DNA of 64,000 nucleotides from Sepiola atlantica (GCA_963556195.1 OY744532.1:79507234-79571233); one strand, 5' to 3'. Numbered from the stretch's first letter, positions 31,010 through 41,578 are shown. A program made the numbers and translations. The notes: generated from the letters alone by a model not told the origin.

Positions 31010-31195
31010 GTTAGGGTTAGGGTTAGGGTTAGGGTTAGGGTTAGGGTTAGGGTTAGTGCAACCGAAACATGTATGCACATATGTAACCAATAATGTTTGT
31101 ATAAATAAAAATTTATACTTATAAACAGCTCTACTTGGTATTGAGCACTTTTTATAAACACTTGAGTTTCTACGGATTTACATTTACAGAAACTA
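30940..31195 (+). repeat. Interspersed repeat interrupted by telomeric repeats, hammerhead-like
   Basis: CTGATGA (30946-30952) is followed by GGTTG, then an expanded telomeric tract, then CAACC, GAAA and ACATGT. In hammerhead terms the telomeric tract occupies loop II. The flanking part (TATTGAGCACT) recurs at 23.5 kb without telomeric repeats. Stem I is not convincing. Confidence 0.45.
30973..31057. repeat. Interstitial telomeric repeat (TTAGGG)n, about 14 units
   Basis: Mostly perfect TTAGGG units with two one-base length variants, the longest telomere-type tract in the window. Confidence 0.95.
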
Positions 31196-31209
31196 ATACA
31201 ATACATGTA

Positions 31210-31250
<41 letters not shown>
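31210..31250. repeat. (TA)n microsatellite
   Basis: About 40 bp of TA ending in the target TA of a MITE. Confidence 0.95.
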
Positions 31251-31252
<2 letters not shown>

Positions 31253-31382
31253 TGTTTTATGGTTCATATTTAAAAAAAAAATTGATATCGCATCTTAATG
31301 CTTCAAAAGGTATTTATTTTACCTATTCCTTCTTAAATTTAACAATAGATGCTTTTAAAAAAAATATGAACCTTAAAACACT
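31251..31382. mobile_element. Short MITE with TA target duplication, 132 bp
   Basis: The left end AGTGTTTTATGGTTCATATT pairs with the right end read on the other strand, AGTGTTTTAAGGTTCATATT. TA flanks both sides. Tc1/mariner-type, non-autonomous. The interior block from about 31275 to 31334 is repeated exactly at about 31645-31704. Confidence 0.78.
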
Positions 31383-31639
31383 TATGCAAATCACGTGCTG
31401 CATTCACGTTCTTCATATTTGATAGTGGGAAACAACAGCTAACCCATTTGGCCCGGCAGTAATAACAACAACAAGCCGGTAAGAGAAAAAAATACAAATC
31501 CGATGACATCAGGATATATTACACACCGAGGATGCCAGGTTTTGGCGAAATATTTGTATCACTTTAAACTAACAAAAAAAATGCTAGTTTATAATAAAAA
31601 AAAGAAAAAAAATCGGTTTCGATTTATTATTTTTCTATT

Positions 31640-31701
31640 TCATAAAAAAAATTGATATCGCATCTTAATGCTTCAAAAGGTATTTATTTTACCTATTCCT
31701 T

Positions 31702-31704
<3 letters not shown>
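31640..31704. repeat. Direct duplicate of the MITE interior
   Basis: AAAATTGATATCGCATCTTA through ACCTATTCCTTCTTA is identical to the inside of the MITE at 31251-31382, here without terminal repeats and running into a TA tract. Likely a second, partial element or a local duplication. Confidence 0.8.
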
Positions 31705-31768
<64 letters not shown>

Positions 31769-31965
31769 GTATACATATATATATATCTTAAACTCTCTCC
31801 TTCGGTCTACTTCTTTTATTCATAATTTCTTTATATACATACATATACACATATATACACACAAATACATATGTATATATATACATGGATATATATATGC
31901 ATATATATATACATCCATCCATCCATACATACATACATACATACATACATACATACATACACGTG
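31705..31965. repeat. Compound (TA)n/(CATA)n microsatellite cluster
   Basis: TA, then CATA and CATC tetranucleotide blocks over about 260 bp, with a short unique stretch inside (31785-31830). Confidence 0.92.
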
Positions 31966-32183
31966 TATATACCTATATAATCATTCGAACAAATACATTC
32001 ATTCTAATATGCATCTATCTCAAATAAATATATAAATCAAAAATAGTTAAATGGGAAAATAAAAAGTAAAAAATTAAAAAGTACAACACACATGAAACCA
32101 ACAATTATTCACAATCACCTATTAGTTAAACACATATATCTTCCATTGTTTCACTTTTACTATATTAATTTAACAGTAAAGTA

Positions 32184-32246
32184 CATATATATATATATAT
32201 GCACATATATCTATATGTATACATACATATATATATATGCATATGT

Positions 32247-32302
<56 letters not shown>
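32184..32302. repeat. (TA)n(TC)n compound microsatellite
   Basis: TA, GCATAT and a clean (CT)n block, then TA again. Confidence 0.95.
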
Positions 32303-32690
32303 GATGTATTTCTATGTAATTATTTTTATAGGTGATTGCAGCGTTAGTTGTTATTAGCTTACTTATTATTTCAATTGTTTCATTTCCTAAGTGAATAAGA
32401 TGCAGTAAATTGCACTACTAGTCGCCCTCAACTTATAGGACGTATTTTTACGTTAATATATATAATTTTTATTTAATACGCACATAAAAGTAATCCATGG
32501 ACACGTGTTTCTGGCTCACAGCCGTCATCAGCATGGCTAACTTACACAGAGATCGAACCATCGATATTGATGTCTATAGTCCAGACTTTTACTACTGTAC
32601 CAAGACGCTCTGTGTAGAAATATGTGCGATTTTTATCACCCAAATATACTATGTATTTCTATGTAATTATTTGTATAGGTGATTGCAGTT
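32303..32690 (-). mobile_element. tRNA-like/hammerhead composite repeat (family B), antisense unit
   Basis: Minus strand order: TATATTTGG lead, tRNA-like head (about 32545-32612; A-box TTGGTACAGTAG, B-box GGTTCGATCTC), intact hammerhead (32495-32536), AT-rich GTATTAAATAAAA, then a tail with CACTTAGGAAATG and CTGCAATCACCTAT. The unit is mirrored by 32695-33068. The organisation suggests a Pol III-transcribed self-cleaving retroposon; the transcription part is inferred from the boxes only. Confidence 0.72.
32495..32536 (-). ncRNA. Hammerhead ribozyme, complete core (family B)
   Basis: Minus strand: stem I CCATG, CTGATGA, stem II GGCT with AGCC around GTG, GAAA, stem III ACAC with GTGT (no loop), cleavage UC, stem I CATGG. 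Every conserved base is present and stem I is a perfect five pairs. The loop-less stem III suggests dimeric cleavage. Confidence 0.85.
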
Positions 32691-32694
32691 TTAG

Positions 32695-33061
32695 TTTTAT
32701 GTGCGTATTAAATAAAATATATATATATTAACGTACAAATACGTCCTATAAGATGAGGGCGACTAGCAGTGCAGTTTTCTGCATCTTAATCACTTAGGAA
32801 GTGAAACTATTGAAATAATAAGTAAGCTAATAACAACTAACGCTGCAATCACCTATAAAAATAATTACATAGAAATACATCGTATATTTGGATGAAAAAA
32901 ATCGCACATATGTCTACATAGAGCGTCTTGGGACAGTTGTAGAACGCTGGACTATAGACATCAACATCGAGAGTTTGATCTCTGTGTAAGTTAGCAATGC
33001 TGATGACGGCTGTAAGCCAGACACACGTGTCCATGGATTACTTTTATGTGTGTATTAAATA

Positions 33062-33068
<7 letters not shown>
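32695..33068 (+). mobile_element. tRNA-like/hammerhead composite repeat (family B), sense unit
   Basis: Plus strand copy of the unit at 32303-32690, head-to-head with it: ACGTCCTATAAGATGAGGGC, CACTTAGGAAGTG, CTGCAATCACCTAT, tRNA-like head (32920-32990), hammerhead relic (32995-33036), GTATTAAATAAAAATTATA and a TA tail. Together the two units form a large inverted repeat. This copy seems to show the full unit of about 370 bp. Confidence 0.72.
32995..33036 (+). ncRNA. Hammerhead relic, GAAA changed to GACA (family B)
   Basis: Plus strand: CAATG, CTGATGA, GGCT/AGCC stem II, GACA, CACGTG, TC, CATGG. A core A is replaced by C and stem I has a mismatch, so it is probably inactive. Confidence 0.65.
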
Positions 33069-33111
<43 letters not shown>

Positions 33112-33153
33112 CTAATCATATCTGCAGATCTACACCGATATACACAATCAGGC

Positions 33154-33221
<68 letters not shown>

Positions 33222-33222
33222 C
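33069..33222. repeat. Two (TA)n microsatellites around a short spacer
   Basis: TA at 33069-33110 and 33157-33220. The first is the tail of the family B unit. Confidence 0.95.
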
Positions 33223-33650
33223 CATATATGTATATAACAACTATCTTAAATAACCATACATATATATATATACACACATGCATACATATATAAACATACG
33301 CACATATGTTTCGATACACACATATAAGTAAAAGCATGACATGATTTCGATTCACATTGTTCGGTTCAATATAAATTTATAAACATATGCAAATACATAA
33401 AAATTCCTATATTCAAAGAACATGTAACGTCACCTCTCACCTGATTTTCACTTGTCTGCATCATTCAATGGTGTAAACTTAAACGAGATTCTAATACGGT
33501 GAATTCTCAAATGTTTATATATACATAAATTCTGGAAGATTTCACCGCAAAATTATTATTTCTAGCTATTCTAGCTAACTGTATAAGCTTCTTTATACTT
33601 TTCTCTGTTTCCCAAACGCATATTGATAGCGGTGCGCCATTTCTTTACGA
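33223..33650. other. No recognised feature
   Basis: Degenerate CATA/TACA simple sequence up to 33330, then unidentified. Confidence 0.4.
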
Positions 33651-33689
33651 TTAGCTGTAATGCACAATGTGTGCTTGTTCGGTTGTATC

Positions 33690-33800
33690 GGTGACTCTTT
33701 CTTATGTGGGACATGGTGGCTCAGGTGGTGGAGTTGGCATAAAACTGACTCTGTTTTTCAATGATGAAATCGGACGTCTCCTCTAAAATGTTTCTGCTGA
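33690..33800 (+). repeat. Possible tRNA-derived SINE head
   Basis: CATGGTGGCTCAGGTGGTGG contains an A-box-like TGGCTCAGGTGG. A B-box is not evident. Low-confidence SINE relic. Confidence 0.3.
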
Positions 33801-33886
33801 CGTGAAGTTTTGTCTCACTAATTAATTATAGGTTAAGTTAACATCGAGCTGTTTACGTTTAAATATTCACTTACTTTGGTGTTTCA

Positions 33887-33888
<2 letters not shown>

Positions 33889-33972
<84 letters not shown>
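33889..33972. repeat. (TA)n microsatellite
   Basis: About 84 bp of TA. Confidence 0.97.
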
Positions 33973-33975
<3 letters not shown>

Positions 33976-34197
33976 ATAGTATAGTATTGATATGTAGATT
34001 GATTAACTTACTAGACAAACATCTTTCAACGAAATTTTTTTTTCTCCAGTTTTGAAGGTTAAAAAAACTTCCGAGACTATATATGTAACAATATTTACAA
34101 ATAAATATTAAATTATGTATACCTACATACACCGGGGTTTCTCACTTACGTTCTTATCAGTGTAGGAAAGTGAATACTTCAGACGGTCACAAGGCGC

Positions 34198-34198
<1 letters not shown>

Positions 34199-34248
<50 letters not shown>
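34199..34248. repeat. (TA)n microsatellite
   Basis: About 50 bp of TA. Confidence 0.97.
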
Positions 34249-34250
<2 letters not shown>

Positions 34251-34314
34251 GTCTGTGCGTGTACTTATATAGATGTGTATTCTTGTGTACGTATGTATAT
34301 ATATAGTTATAAAT

Positions 34315-34432
34315 TTGTTATTGTTTTTACTGCCGATAATGACAGCGTTTATATTCTTCCACTTCCTAAGCGGTAAAGAGCTATGCAACATATTGCATTA
34401 AGTCACCTTTTATAAGATATATTGTATATAAA
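34315..34432 (-). repeat. Fragment of family B repeat
   Basis: CTTCCACTTCCTAAGCGGTAAA and TTTTATAAGATATA resemble the segments at 8.41 kb and 32.4 kb. The tRNA-like head and ribozyme are absent. Confidence 0.5.
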
Positions 34433-34463
<31 letters not shown>

Positions 34464-34640
34464 ATATGTATATATATTATTAATTTTTCGTACATAAAGT
34501 AATAATATAATATATATAATATATATATATATATTTTGTACATATGTATCTGTTTGTGTATATTTATATATATATAAAAGTAGATTAAGCTTCATATGTA
34601 TATATATATATATATATATATGTCTGTGTGAATATATATG
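34430..34640. repeat. Clustered short (TA)n and TATG runs
   Basis: Several TA/TATG runs of 15-30 bp separated by short AT-rich spacers. Confidence 0.9.
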
Positions 34641-34722
34641 CACATTTTGTGAGTGCACAAATATAATGTGTTGTGTTTATGTAATGTGTATAGCTAACTT
34701 TATATATAAATATTTGTTTATG

Positions 34723-34725
<3 letters not shown>

Positions 34726-34767
<42 letters not shown>
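34726..34767. repeat. (TA)n microsatellite
   Basis: About 42 bp of TA. Confidence 0.95.
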
Positions 34768-34769
<2 letters not shown>

Positions 34770-35275
34770 AAAAGAACGAAACAACTATATATATAAATAT
34801 GCTATTCTTTATTGATTTTACGATTATTAAAGAAATAAAAAAATACATGGAACTAAAGGTCAAACCTAAAATTGGCGGTATTCATTTATTTAATTTAGTT
34901 TATTTATTAATGTAATATTCAGGATATGTGGGCGAAGATGTCGAAAAAGGGTGTTTACCATAGACAAAATTATCTGAATTCGATTTAGTATTGACGTACG
35001 TCGGAATGGGGAAAAGAGGGGCGTATGAGGATAAGTTAATAGGTTATAGCAAACAGAAACGGGAAACATTAAATATAGAGAAATATAAAGAAGGACGAAA
35101 ATGTTACTGGGTGATTAGTATATACAACATAGAAAGTTATTATATTAGATATTAGAAGTTATGCTTAAAGGGCATTTAAGCTGACATATTAAAGCTTGAT
35201 ACTGACTAGTAAGTGTTAAAACTTTATTGTTTTTCAACGTTATTGACACTTTAATAACGTACTTCGCTACAGTTT
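34768..35275. other. No recognised feature
   Basis: Nothing identified. Confidence 0.4.
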
Positions 35276-35277
35276 AA

Positions 35278-35332
35278 ATATTACGTAGTCCCTCCTGGAA
35301 AATGTTTGGAAATTAAAATTACCACTAAAAAA
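35278..35332 (+). repeat. SINE body fragment
   Basis: ACGTAGTCCCTCCTGGAAAATG resembles the body block ATGTGGTCCCTCCTGTGAGAATG (split at 35520-35542) of the next SINE. The tRNA-like head is missing. Confidence 0.5.
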
Positions 35333-35404
35333 GCCAAAATTGTCAAGGGGAAATAAACGCCTTAACATTATGAAAGAATTACGACTACGAGTGCTTTATC
35401 TGAA

Positions 35405-35575
35405 AGGGAGGTGACGTTGCTTAAGTGGATAACACGTGGACTGACGACCTTCGTGTGCAAAGTTCGAATCCAATCAATTCCTTACTACCTACCTTCATTT
35501 AGGGATGTTGGCAACCATTATGTGGTCCCTCCTGTGAGAATGTCGACAATTGAATCAAGCCGGTCAACAAATTAA
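35405..35575 (+). mobile_element. tRNA-derived SINE
   Basis: Plus strand A-box-like TTGCTTAAGTGG (about 35415-35427) and B-box AGTTCGAATCC (35461-35471), then a body with GTTGGCAACC, TGTGGTCCCTCC and TGTCGACAATTGAATC. The body shares GTTGGCAACC and GTGGTCC with the SINE at 13.5 kb, although the tRNA heads differ. That points to a common core domain. Confidence 0.7.
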
Positions 35576-36260
35576 TGCAAATTTATTTTACTTTTATCTT
35601 GAAGTTTATAAAGAGAGCTTTGAAATGGAATAGTTACATTCAATCTGTGACCAAATACACACAAATAGTTGATCAATTCTACCGATCTAGAAATGATCTA
35701 CTTCCTAATGCAATCTTCTACTTGTATAAGGGTCAGATACGTCCGATGATGGAGCACTGCTGTCACATGCAGGGAGGCGCAGTTAATAACACTCTTTATT
35801 GCCTAGACAAAATTCAAAATCGACTCTGAAATCCAATCGGTTATGATTTCTACTGTTACTTAAGGCCATTTTTCCCCAGAAGATACGTCGCTAATCTCTC
35901 TCTACTCTGTCGTTGTTTCCATAAAAGGTGCTTTACACAGCTCTGATCTCTTGTTCCCCATTTGCATATAATTCACAGCAGGAACTCATTTTCGGTTCTT
36001 CCTGCACTTATCCTCCGTTAGGTGACACTTCCATCTATAATGCTTCTTCGCATAGCAATGACCTCCCGTCCGTGTAGCACATCGCTCCGGACTTGCTGCT
36101 CTAGGATAAGAACATCGTTGTCTTCAAGTTCAATATATATAAATTCCTTTCATACACCGTGCCCACAATTTATCAGACTTGGTTAATACAATTAATTATC
36201 CTTCATCTTCTCATTAGTTTCTTCATCTTTCAACTGGCAATTATTCTATTTCAATCTATC
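35576..36260 (+). pseudogene. CR1/L2-like LINE reverse transcriptase, 3' end
   Basis: Frame LKWNSYIQSVTKYTQIVDQF with YRSRNDLL, IFYLYKGQIRPMMEHCCHMQ, GGAVNNTLYCLDKIQNRL, then after stops RRYVANLSLLCRCFHKRCFT. This follows the CR1-type C-terminal region (LYKxQIRPxMEYCxHVWGGA...LDxxQ, then RR.VASLSLFYRY.HG.C). Several stops and shifts. It directly follows the SINE at 35.4 kb, so the two may have been inserted or mobilised together. Confidence 0.8.
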
Positions 36261-36988
36261 TCATATATATTCCACAAAAACACCGAAGTATAACAATTTT
36301 AATAGTTGCTTTAATGGACGGCTGAGATTATGACACTAGCTCTAAACTATTGAACGTAAAAGAGTTTCGTATCGAAATGACATAAATAGACATTGATGTA
36401 ACTTTAGTAAGTAAAAAATTATCCTCAAGGTAATTAGAATTTTTATAAATAAATTATAGAACTTATTAACTATTTTAAGAAATATTACTGAATTAAAATT
36501 TATAATTGTTCGCACAATCTTTAGGATGTACTAGCTTTGAACAAAAAATTCAAAATGGCGTATTAGTGGGTTTCCCACGTGTGAGTTTTTGCTCTCTTTT
36601 ACTTGTTGTTTGTTTGCTTTCATCCAAAAGATGAACTGCTGTATGGTGTAGGTTTTCTCAAGACACTTTAATCCAAGAACTTTTAACTCTTTGTGAATTT
36701 TTTCTGATGATTTTGTAGTGTTGCAGAGACGATATTGACATAAAATTATTGTTTGGCACAAGACAAATGAAACGGACCGTAGAAAATATATCTCACAGAA
36801 ATGTTATGTTTTTCGGAAATGTGAAAAAATAAAAATAATGAAATAAAACCATGGTTATTGGAATATAATATGAACTGACTTATATTTGCTCTGTTATCAA
36901 TAATTGACAATCATCGAGCTGAATCTTTTAAGGAGACTACAAAGTAAAAGGAACTGATAGTATATGCTAATACATATATTGTCATTAA

Positions 36989-36990
<2 letters not shown>
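36261..36990. other. No recognised feature
   Basis: A 76-codon minus-strand frame (36531-36761) reads with gene-like composition (KIHKELKVLGLKCLEKTY), but I recognise no family and see no splice or transposon context. Confidence 0.35.

Positions 36991-36991
<1 letters not shown>

Positions 36992-37022
<31 letters not shown>
36992..37022. repeat. (TA)n microsatellite
   Basis: About 30 bp of TA. Confidence 0.9.
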
Positions 37023-37024
<2 letters not shown>

Positions 37025-37107
37025 TATTTTTAATAAAATATTAACATATTTTACACCTACATACGACGTCACTGCAGGCTTAGATTTTAATTACAGCATG
37101 TATGCAT

Positions 37108-37129
37108 ATATATATATATATATATATAT

Positions 37130-37173
<44 letters not shown>

Positions 37174-37235
37174 ATAGATAAATATACATATATATATGCA
37201 TATTTTTATATATATATATATTTATATATATATAC
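37108..37235. repeat. (TA)n(GATA)n compound microsatellite
   Basis: TA, then about 11 GATA units, then mixed TA. Confidence 0.95.
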
Positions 37236-37326
37236 AATTGAAATTATGAAACTAAAAGTAGAATGTATACTTTTTAAATTTGAACCTATCGTGAAGTGTT
37301 TAAAGTTCTAACATACGCGATATAGC

Positions 37327-37396
<70 letters not shown>

Positions 37397-37560
37397 GAAT
37401 AAAGATGAATAAAGAAATGTAAGAATGACAAATCTATTACATTTTCAGTTATTGAATACAATGTGTATTCAATCGAAGAATGTTTATTTTTCTTTCTTTA
37501 AGTCAGGTACTTCAAAGAATTGTTTTTATCATCAGAAGAATTTAAATAGATATATTAGTT
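37236..37560 (-). repeat. PLE terminal-repeat relic, family of 28.4 kb
   Basis: Contains diverged versions of the 28402-28640 sequence in the same order, interrupted by a TA tract at 37331-37395. The hammerhead position (37508-37545) keeps CTGATGA on the minus strand, but GAAA has become GAAG and stem II is broken. Confidence 0.5.
37331..37395. repeat. (TA)n microsatellite
   Basis: About 65 bp of TA inside the PLE relic. Confidence 0.97.
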
Positions 37561-38046
37561 GGCGGATAATAAACATAAAGTCATAATTTGAAAAAAATGA
37601 AACAGTTATCAAATGTAGATGCAAGTGTGTGAGAAGAGTACAAAAGAATATTTATATGCAATCAAAAGACAAGACTCCCGTACGGGTCAGGTAAGTGAAA
37701 GGTAGCATACATAGAACACGGCTTTTCATGCTTTAAAAAATAAAACAGTTATACTGTATTGATCAATCAAATTTGCAGTATATCAATAGATCTAAATTAA
37801 CTGTAACTAAACCAGTGAATAGAAGACAATTCAGATTCATTAGTGTGATGCATATACTTGTACACAAATTCTATTATATCAAATCACCTTATAATTTTTT
37901 AAAATTATTCTATAAAAATAAACGAATACACGATCACATTTAATAAAATGTGCATACTAGACACCGAAAAAGTGCATGCTTGCTAAATGCTTTAAACTGT
38001 CTTCCATTTTTCTGTTTTTATACATCTTTAGAATCATCGGCCTTTA

Positions 38047-38142
38047 TTATTGTATTAATTATTAATAATTAATAGTATTTTACATTGTTATGTTTGTTTT
38101 AATTAACTTTCTCTATATTTATTCAGATTATAATTTTCAAAT
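38047..38142. repeat. 95-bp exact duplicate of a hAT-internal segment
   Basis: From TATTGTATTAATTATTAATA to TTCAGATTATAATTTTCAAA this is identical to 38457-38551, which lies inside the hAT element. This copy is outside the element, 140 bp upstream of its left end. Confidence 0.9.
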
Positions 38143-38159
38143 ACTCGAGTTTGACAAAG

Positions 38160-38218
38160 CTACACCTGAAGAAGGTCGGAGGTTTCATCGACCGAAACGT
38201 TATAAGAATAACATTCCA
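38160..38218 (+). ncRNA. Hammerhead-like core, CTGAAGA type
   Basis: Plus strand: CTGAAGA, stem II GGTCG with CGACC, GAAA, then ACGT. A matching copy lies on the minus strand at 59736-59790, where the core is mutated to CTGGAGA. Stem I is not convincing; probably another terminal-repeat relic. Confidence 0.4.
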
Positions 38219-38271
38219 GATGAGAACAGTAGTTCGAATAATTAAAATAATAATTTTGTCCCTAGTCTATA

Positions 38272-38279
38272 TACTATAT
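38272..38279. repeat. Target-site duplication of hAT, left
   Basis: TACTATAT, identical to 41689-41696. An 8-bp duplication is the hAT hallmark. Confidence 0.92.
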
Positions 38280-38569
38280 CAGGGTTTCCCAACCAGGGGT
38301 GCGACGCAGCATTCCAGGGGGTAAGAGATGGCTTTTCAATTGTTTGTCTTGTATTAAGAATACTATGATTCTCAATTGAGTCATTGTCAAGTTTTCAGTG
38401 CATTCTGTGCTCGTGCAATGATCATTTAAATTCTCTTTTGTCTATAATAAACAGTTATTGTATTAATTATTAATAATTAATAGTATTTTACATTGTTATG
38501 TTTGTTTTAATTAACTTTCTCTATATTTATTCAGATTATAATTTTCAAATTGGTAATTAATTCTTAATC

Positions 38570-40329
38570 ATGTCAAAGAAAAGGAAATGAATGATAATTA
38601 TGTGCAGTTTGGTTTTACTTGCACTGAAACAATAGAAGGTCTGAAAAAATCCCAATGCATATTTTGTAATGTTGTCTTTTCAAACGCAAATTTAAAGCCA
38701 TCTACGTTGCAATAACACTTCAACAACCGGCATGGTGGAGCAGATGTTGCAGGTCATGATGTTAAATCATTGAAAGCAAAAGAATCCCCTTTGAATCACG
38801 CGGAACCCTTCCGAAATTGGGTTTTATATCTGTTTACAAACCACTGTTAATGGCTTCATACCACGTGGTGTATAAAGTAGCCAAATCCAAGAAGCCCCAT
38901 ACAATTGCTGAAGAGGTGATGAAGCTATGTGCATTAAAAATTGCAAACATTGTTCATGGAAAAGAAGCCTCGAACAAGCTTGAATTAGTGTCGTTATCAA
39001 ATAATGTTATTCAGAGTCCAATTAGTGATTTAAGTTTGGATATTTTGAACCAAGTTATCGCAGATATCAAAGCTAGTCCCTTGAAAATCTCTCTTCAGTT
39101 GGACGAAACAACTGATGTTGAAAATTGCAGTCAACTCATCACATTAGTGAAATATGTTCATGATGGTGCCATAATGGAAGATTTCTTATTCTGTGAAGAT
39201 CTGAAGTGAACCACCAAAGGAAAATATATCTTCCAATGTGTGAAGAATTATTTTGCGAAACATGACCTGGATATCCAAATTATTGGTTCTGTGTGTACCG
39301 AGGGTGCCCCTGCTATGTTGGGAAATAATTCGGGATTGTTTGCTCTGTTAAAACAAGAAATTCTGCACTTGCAAGGTACCCAATGTTTTCTTCATCGACA
39401 TGCTTAAATATAAGAAACATTGCCTCCAAAGTTGAAAATCATCATTGATATTTCTGTGAAGACCATCAACTAGATTAGGGGTTGTGCTCTGAACCACCGC
39501 TTTTTAAAGTCGCTTTGTCAAGATTTTGGAAGTTAGCATTCAGTTTTGCTTTTCCACTAAGAAGTCCGCTGGCTATCACGTGGAAGAGCTTTAACGCGCT
39601 ATTTTGAATTGCGAGAAGAAGTCAAAGCTTTGCTTAAAAACGTGACTATGATCTTCCCAAAGTAATAGAATCAAAGGATTCACCAAATGACAGCTTATTT
39701 GAGTGACATTTTCAGCCGTATGAATGACTTGAGTGTTTCTATACAAGGGGCAAATATAAACATATTAAAATGTTGTGAAAAATTAAATGCTTTCAAAGAA
39801 AAGTTACATCTCTGGTGTCGACGAGTTAAAAAAGGTAATCTTTCGAATTTTCTATCACTCGAAAAAGTGACTGATGAAGATTAGTCCATAATTCCAAGTA
39901 TGTGTGAAGAAATTGTGAATCATTTGGAAATACTATCCAAGTCATTTAATGCATATTTTGGAAAGGGAGAACTGGAAACTTCTGAAGAATGGATAATAAA
40001 TCCATACTCCTCTAATTTAGATTATATGCCGGATGATGAAAAGTTGAAAGACGATCTTATTGAATTGCGCACAAACCGTGTTCTTGAAATACAGTTTGAA
40101 AGCAAAAATCTGGAACAATATTGGTGCTCTGCAATAGACATGTTTCCAAGACTGAGTAAAAGCACTAAGTATGCTCATTCCATCCGCGACGACTTACTTG
40201 TGCGAGTCTGGATGTAGTACTCTTTTGTCAATCAACACCAAATCTAGAAATCGCTTGAGTGTACAGGCAGACATGCGAATTTCTATCAGTAACAAAATGC
40301 CACATTTTGAAAAAACTATTATGCAATAA
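38570..40329 (+). pseudogene. hAT transposase, ZBED5/SCAND3-like, with BED finger
   Basis: Starts MSKKRK then a stop. The BED finger reads YVQFGFTCTE, CIFCNVVFSNANLKPSTL, HFNNRH. The catalytic domain reads KKPHTIAEEVMKLCA, then SLQLDETTDVENCSQL (first acid), VCTEGAPAMLGNNSG (second acid region; relatives as I recall usually have TDGAPAM), QCFLHRHA and VRWLSRGRALTR. The C-terminus reads TTYLCESGCSTLLSINTKSR, with the third catalytic Glu in CESG, ending HFEKTIMQ stop. The family would bind its terminal repeats and cut and paste the element. At least four stops and frame changes: nonfunctional. Remaining open pieces are 38817-39209, 39687-39884 and 39900-40217. Confidence 0.9.
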
Positions 40330-40404
40330 ACAGGAACAAAAGTGTCATTATATTTTAAGTGGATTTTCGTAAAATACAAGTTATTTTGATGCAGTTTGTT
40401 GCAT

Positions 40405-41578
40405 TTTTCGTTTCCATATATTTCATTTTTTCCTTATACAGTACATTATTAAAAATTGATTATACAAATTTCCATATATTTCATTTTTTGTTTATACAGA
40501 ACATTATTAAAAATTGATTATACAAATGTCCATATATTCTATTATTTGTTTATACAGTACATTATTAAAAATTGATTATACAAATTTCCATATATTTCAT
40601 TATTTGTTTATACAGTACATTATTAAAAATTGATTATACAAATTCTCATATATTTCATTATTTGTTTATACAGTACATTATTAAAAATTGATTATACAAA
40701 TTTCCATATATTTCATTTTTTCTTTATACAGTACATTATTAAAAATAGATTATACAAATTTTCATATATTTCATTTTTTGTTTATACAGTACATTATTAA
40801 AAATTGATTATACAAATTTCCATATATTTCATTTTTTCTTTATACAGTACATTATTTAAAATTGATTATACAAATTTCCATATATTTCATTTTTTGTTTA
40901 TACAGTACATTATTAAAAATTGATTATACAAATGTCCATATATTTCATTTTTTCTTTATACAGTACATTATTAAAAATAGATTATACAAATTTTCATATA
41001 TTTCATTTTTTGTTTATACAGTACATTATTAAAAATTGATTATACAAATTTTCATATATTTCATTTTTTCTTTATACAGTACATTATTAAAAATTGATTA
41101 TACAAATTTCCATATATTTCATTTTTTGTTTATACAGTACATTATTAAAAATTGATTATACAAATGTCCATATATTTCATTATTTGTTTATACAGTACAT
41201 TATTAAAAATTGATTATACAAATTTCCATATATTTCATTATTTGTTTATACAGTACATTATTAAAAATAGATTATACAAATTTTCATATATTTCATTATT
41301 TGTTTATGCAGTACATTATTAAAAATAGATTATACAAATTCTCATATATTTCATTTTTTCTTTATACAGTACATTATTAAAAATTGATTATACAAATTTC
41401 TATATATTTCATTTTTTGTTTATACAGTACATTATTAAAAATTGATTATACAAACTTCCAGATATTTCATTTTTTGTTTATATAGTACATTATTAAAAAT
41501 TGATTATACAAATTTCCATTTATTTCATTTTTTGTTTATACAGTACAATATTAAAAATTGATTATACAAATTTTCGTC
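40405..41578. repeat. 58-bp minisatellite inside the hAT element, about 20 copies
   Basis: Unit TTCCATATATTTCATT, TTTTGTTTATACAGTACATT, ATTAAAAATTGATTATACAA, period 58 (starts 40411, 40469, 40527). TTTTTCTTTATAC and TTTTTGTTTATAC variants alternate in part of the array. Confidence 0.97.

Noticed and set aside
36696..36720. CTGATGA on the plus strand near 36.7 kb
   Set aside because: No GAAA at a suitable distance and no hairpin.
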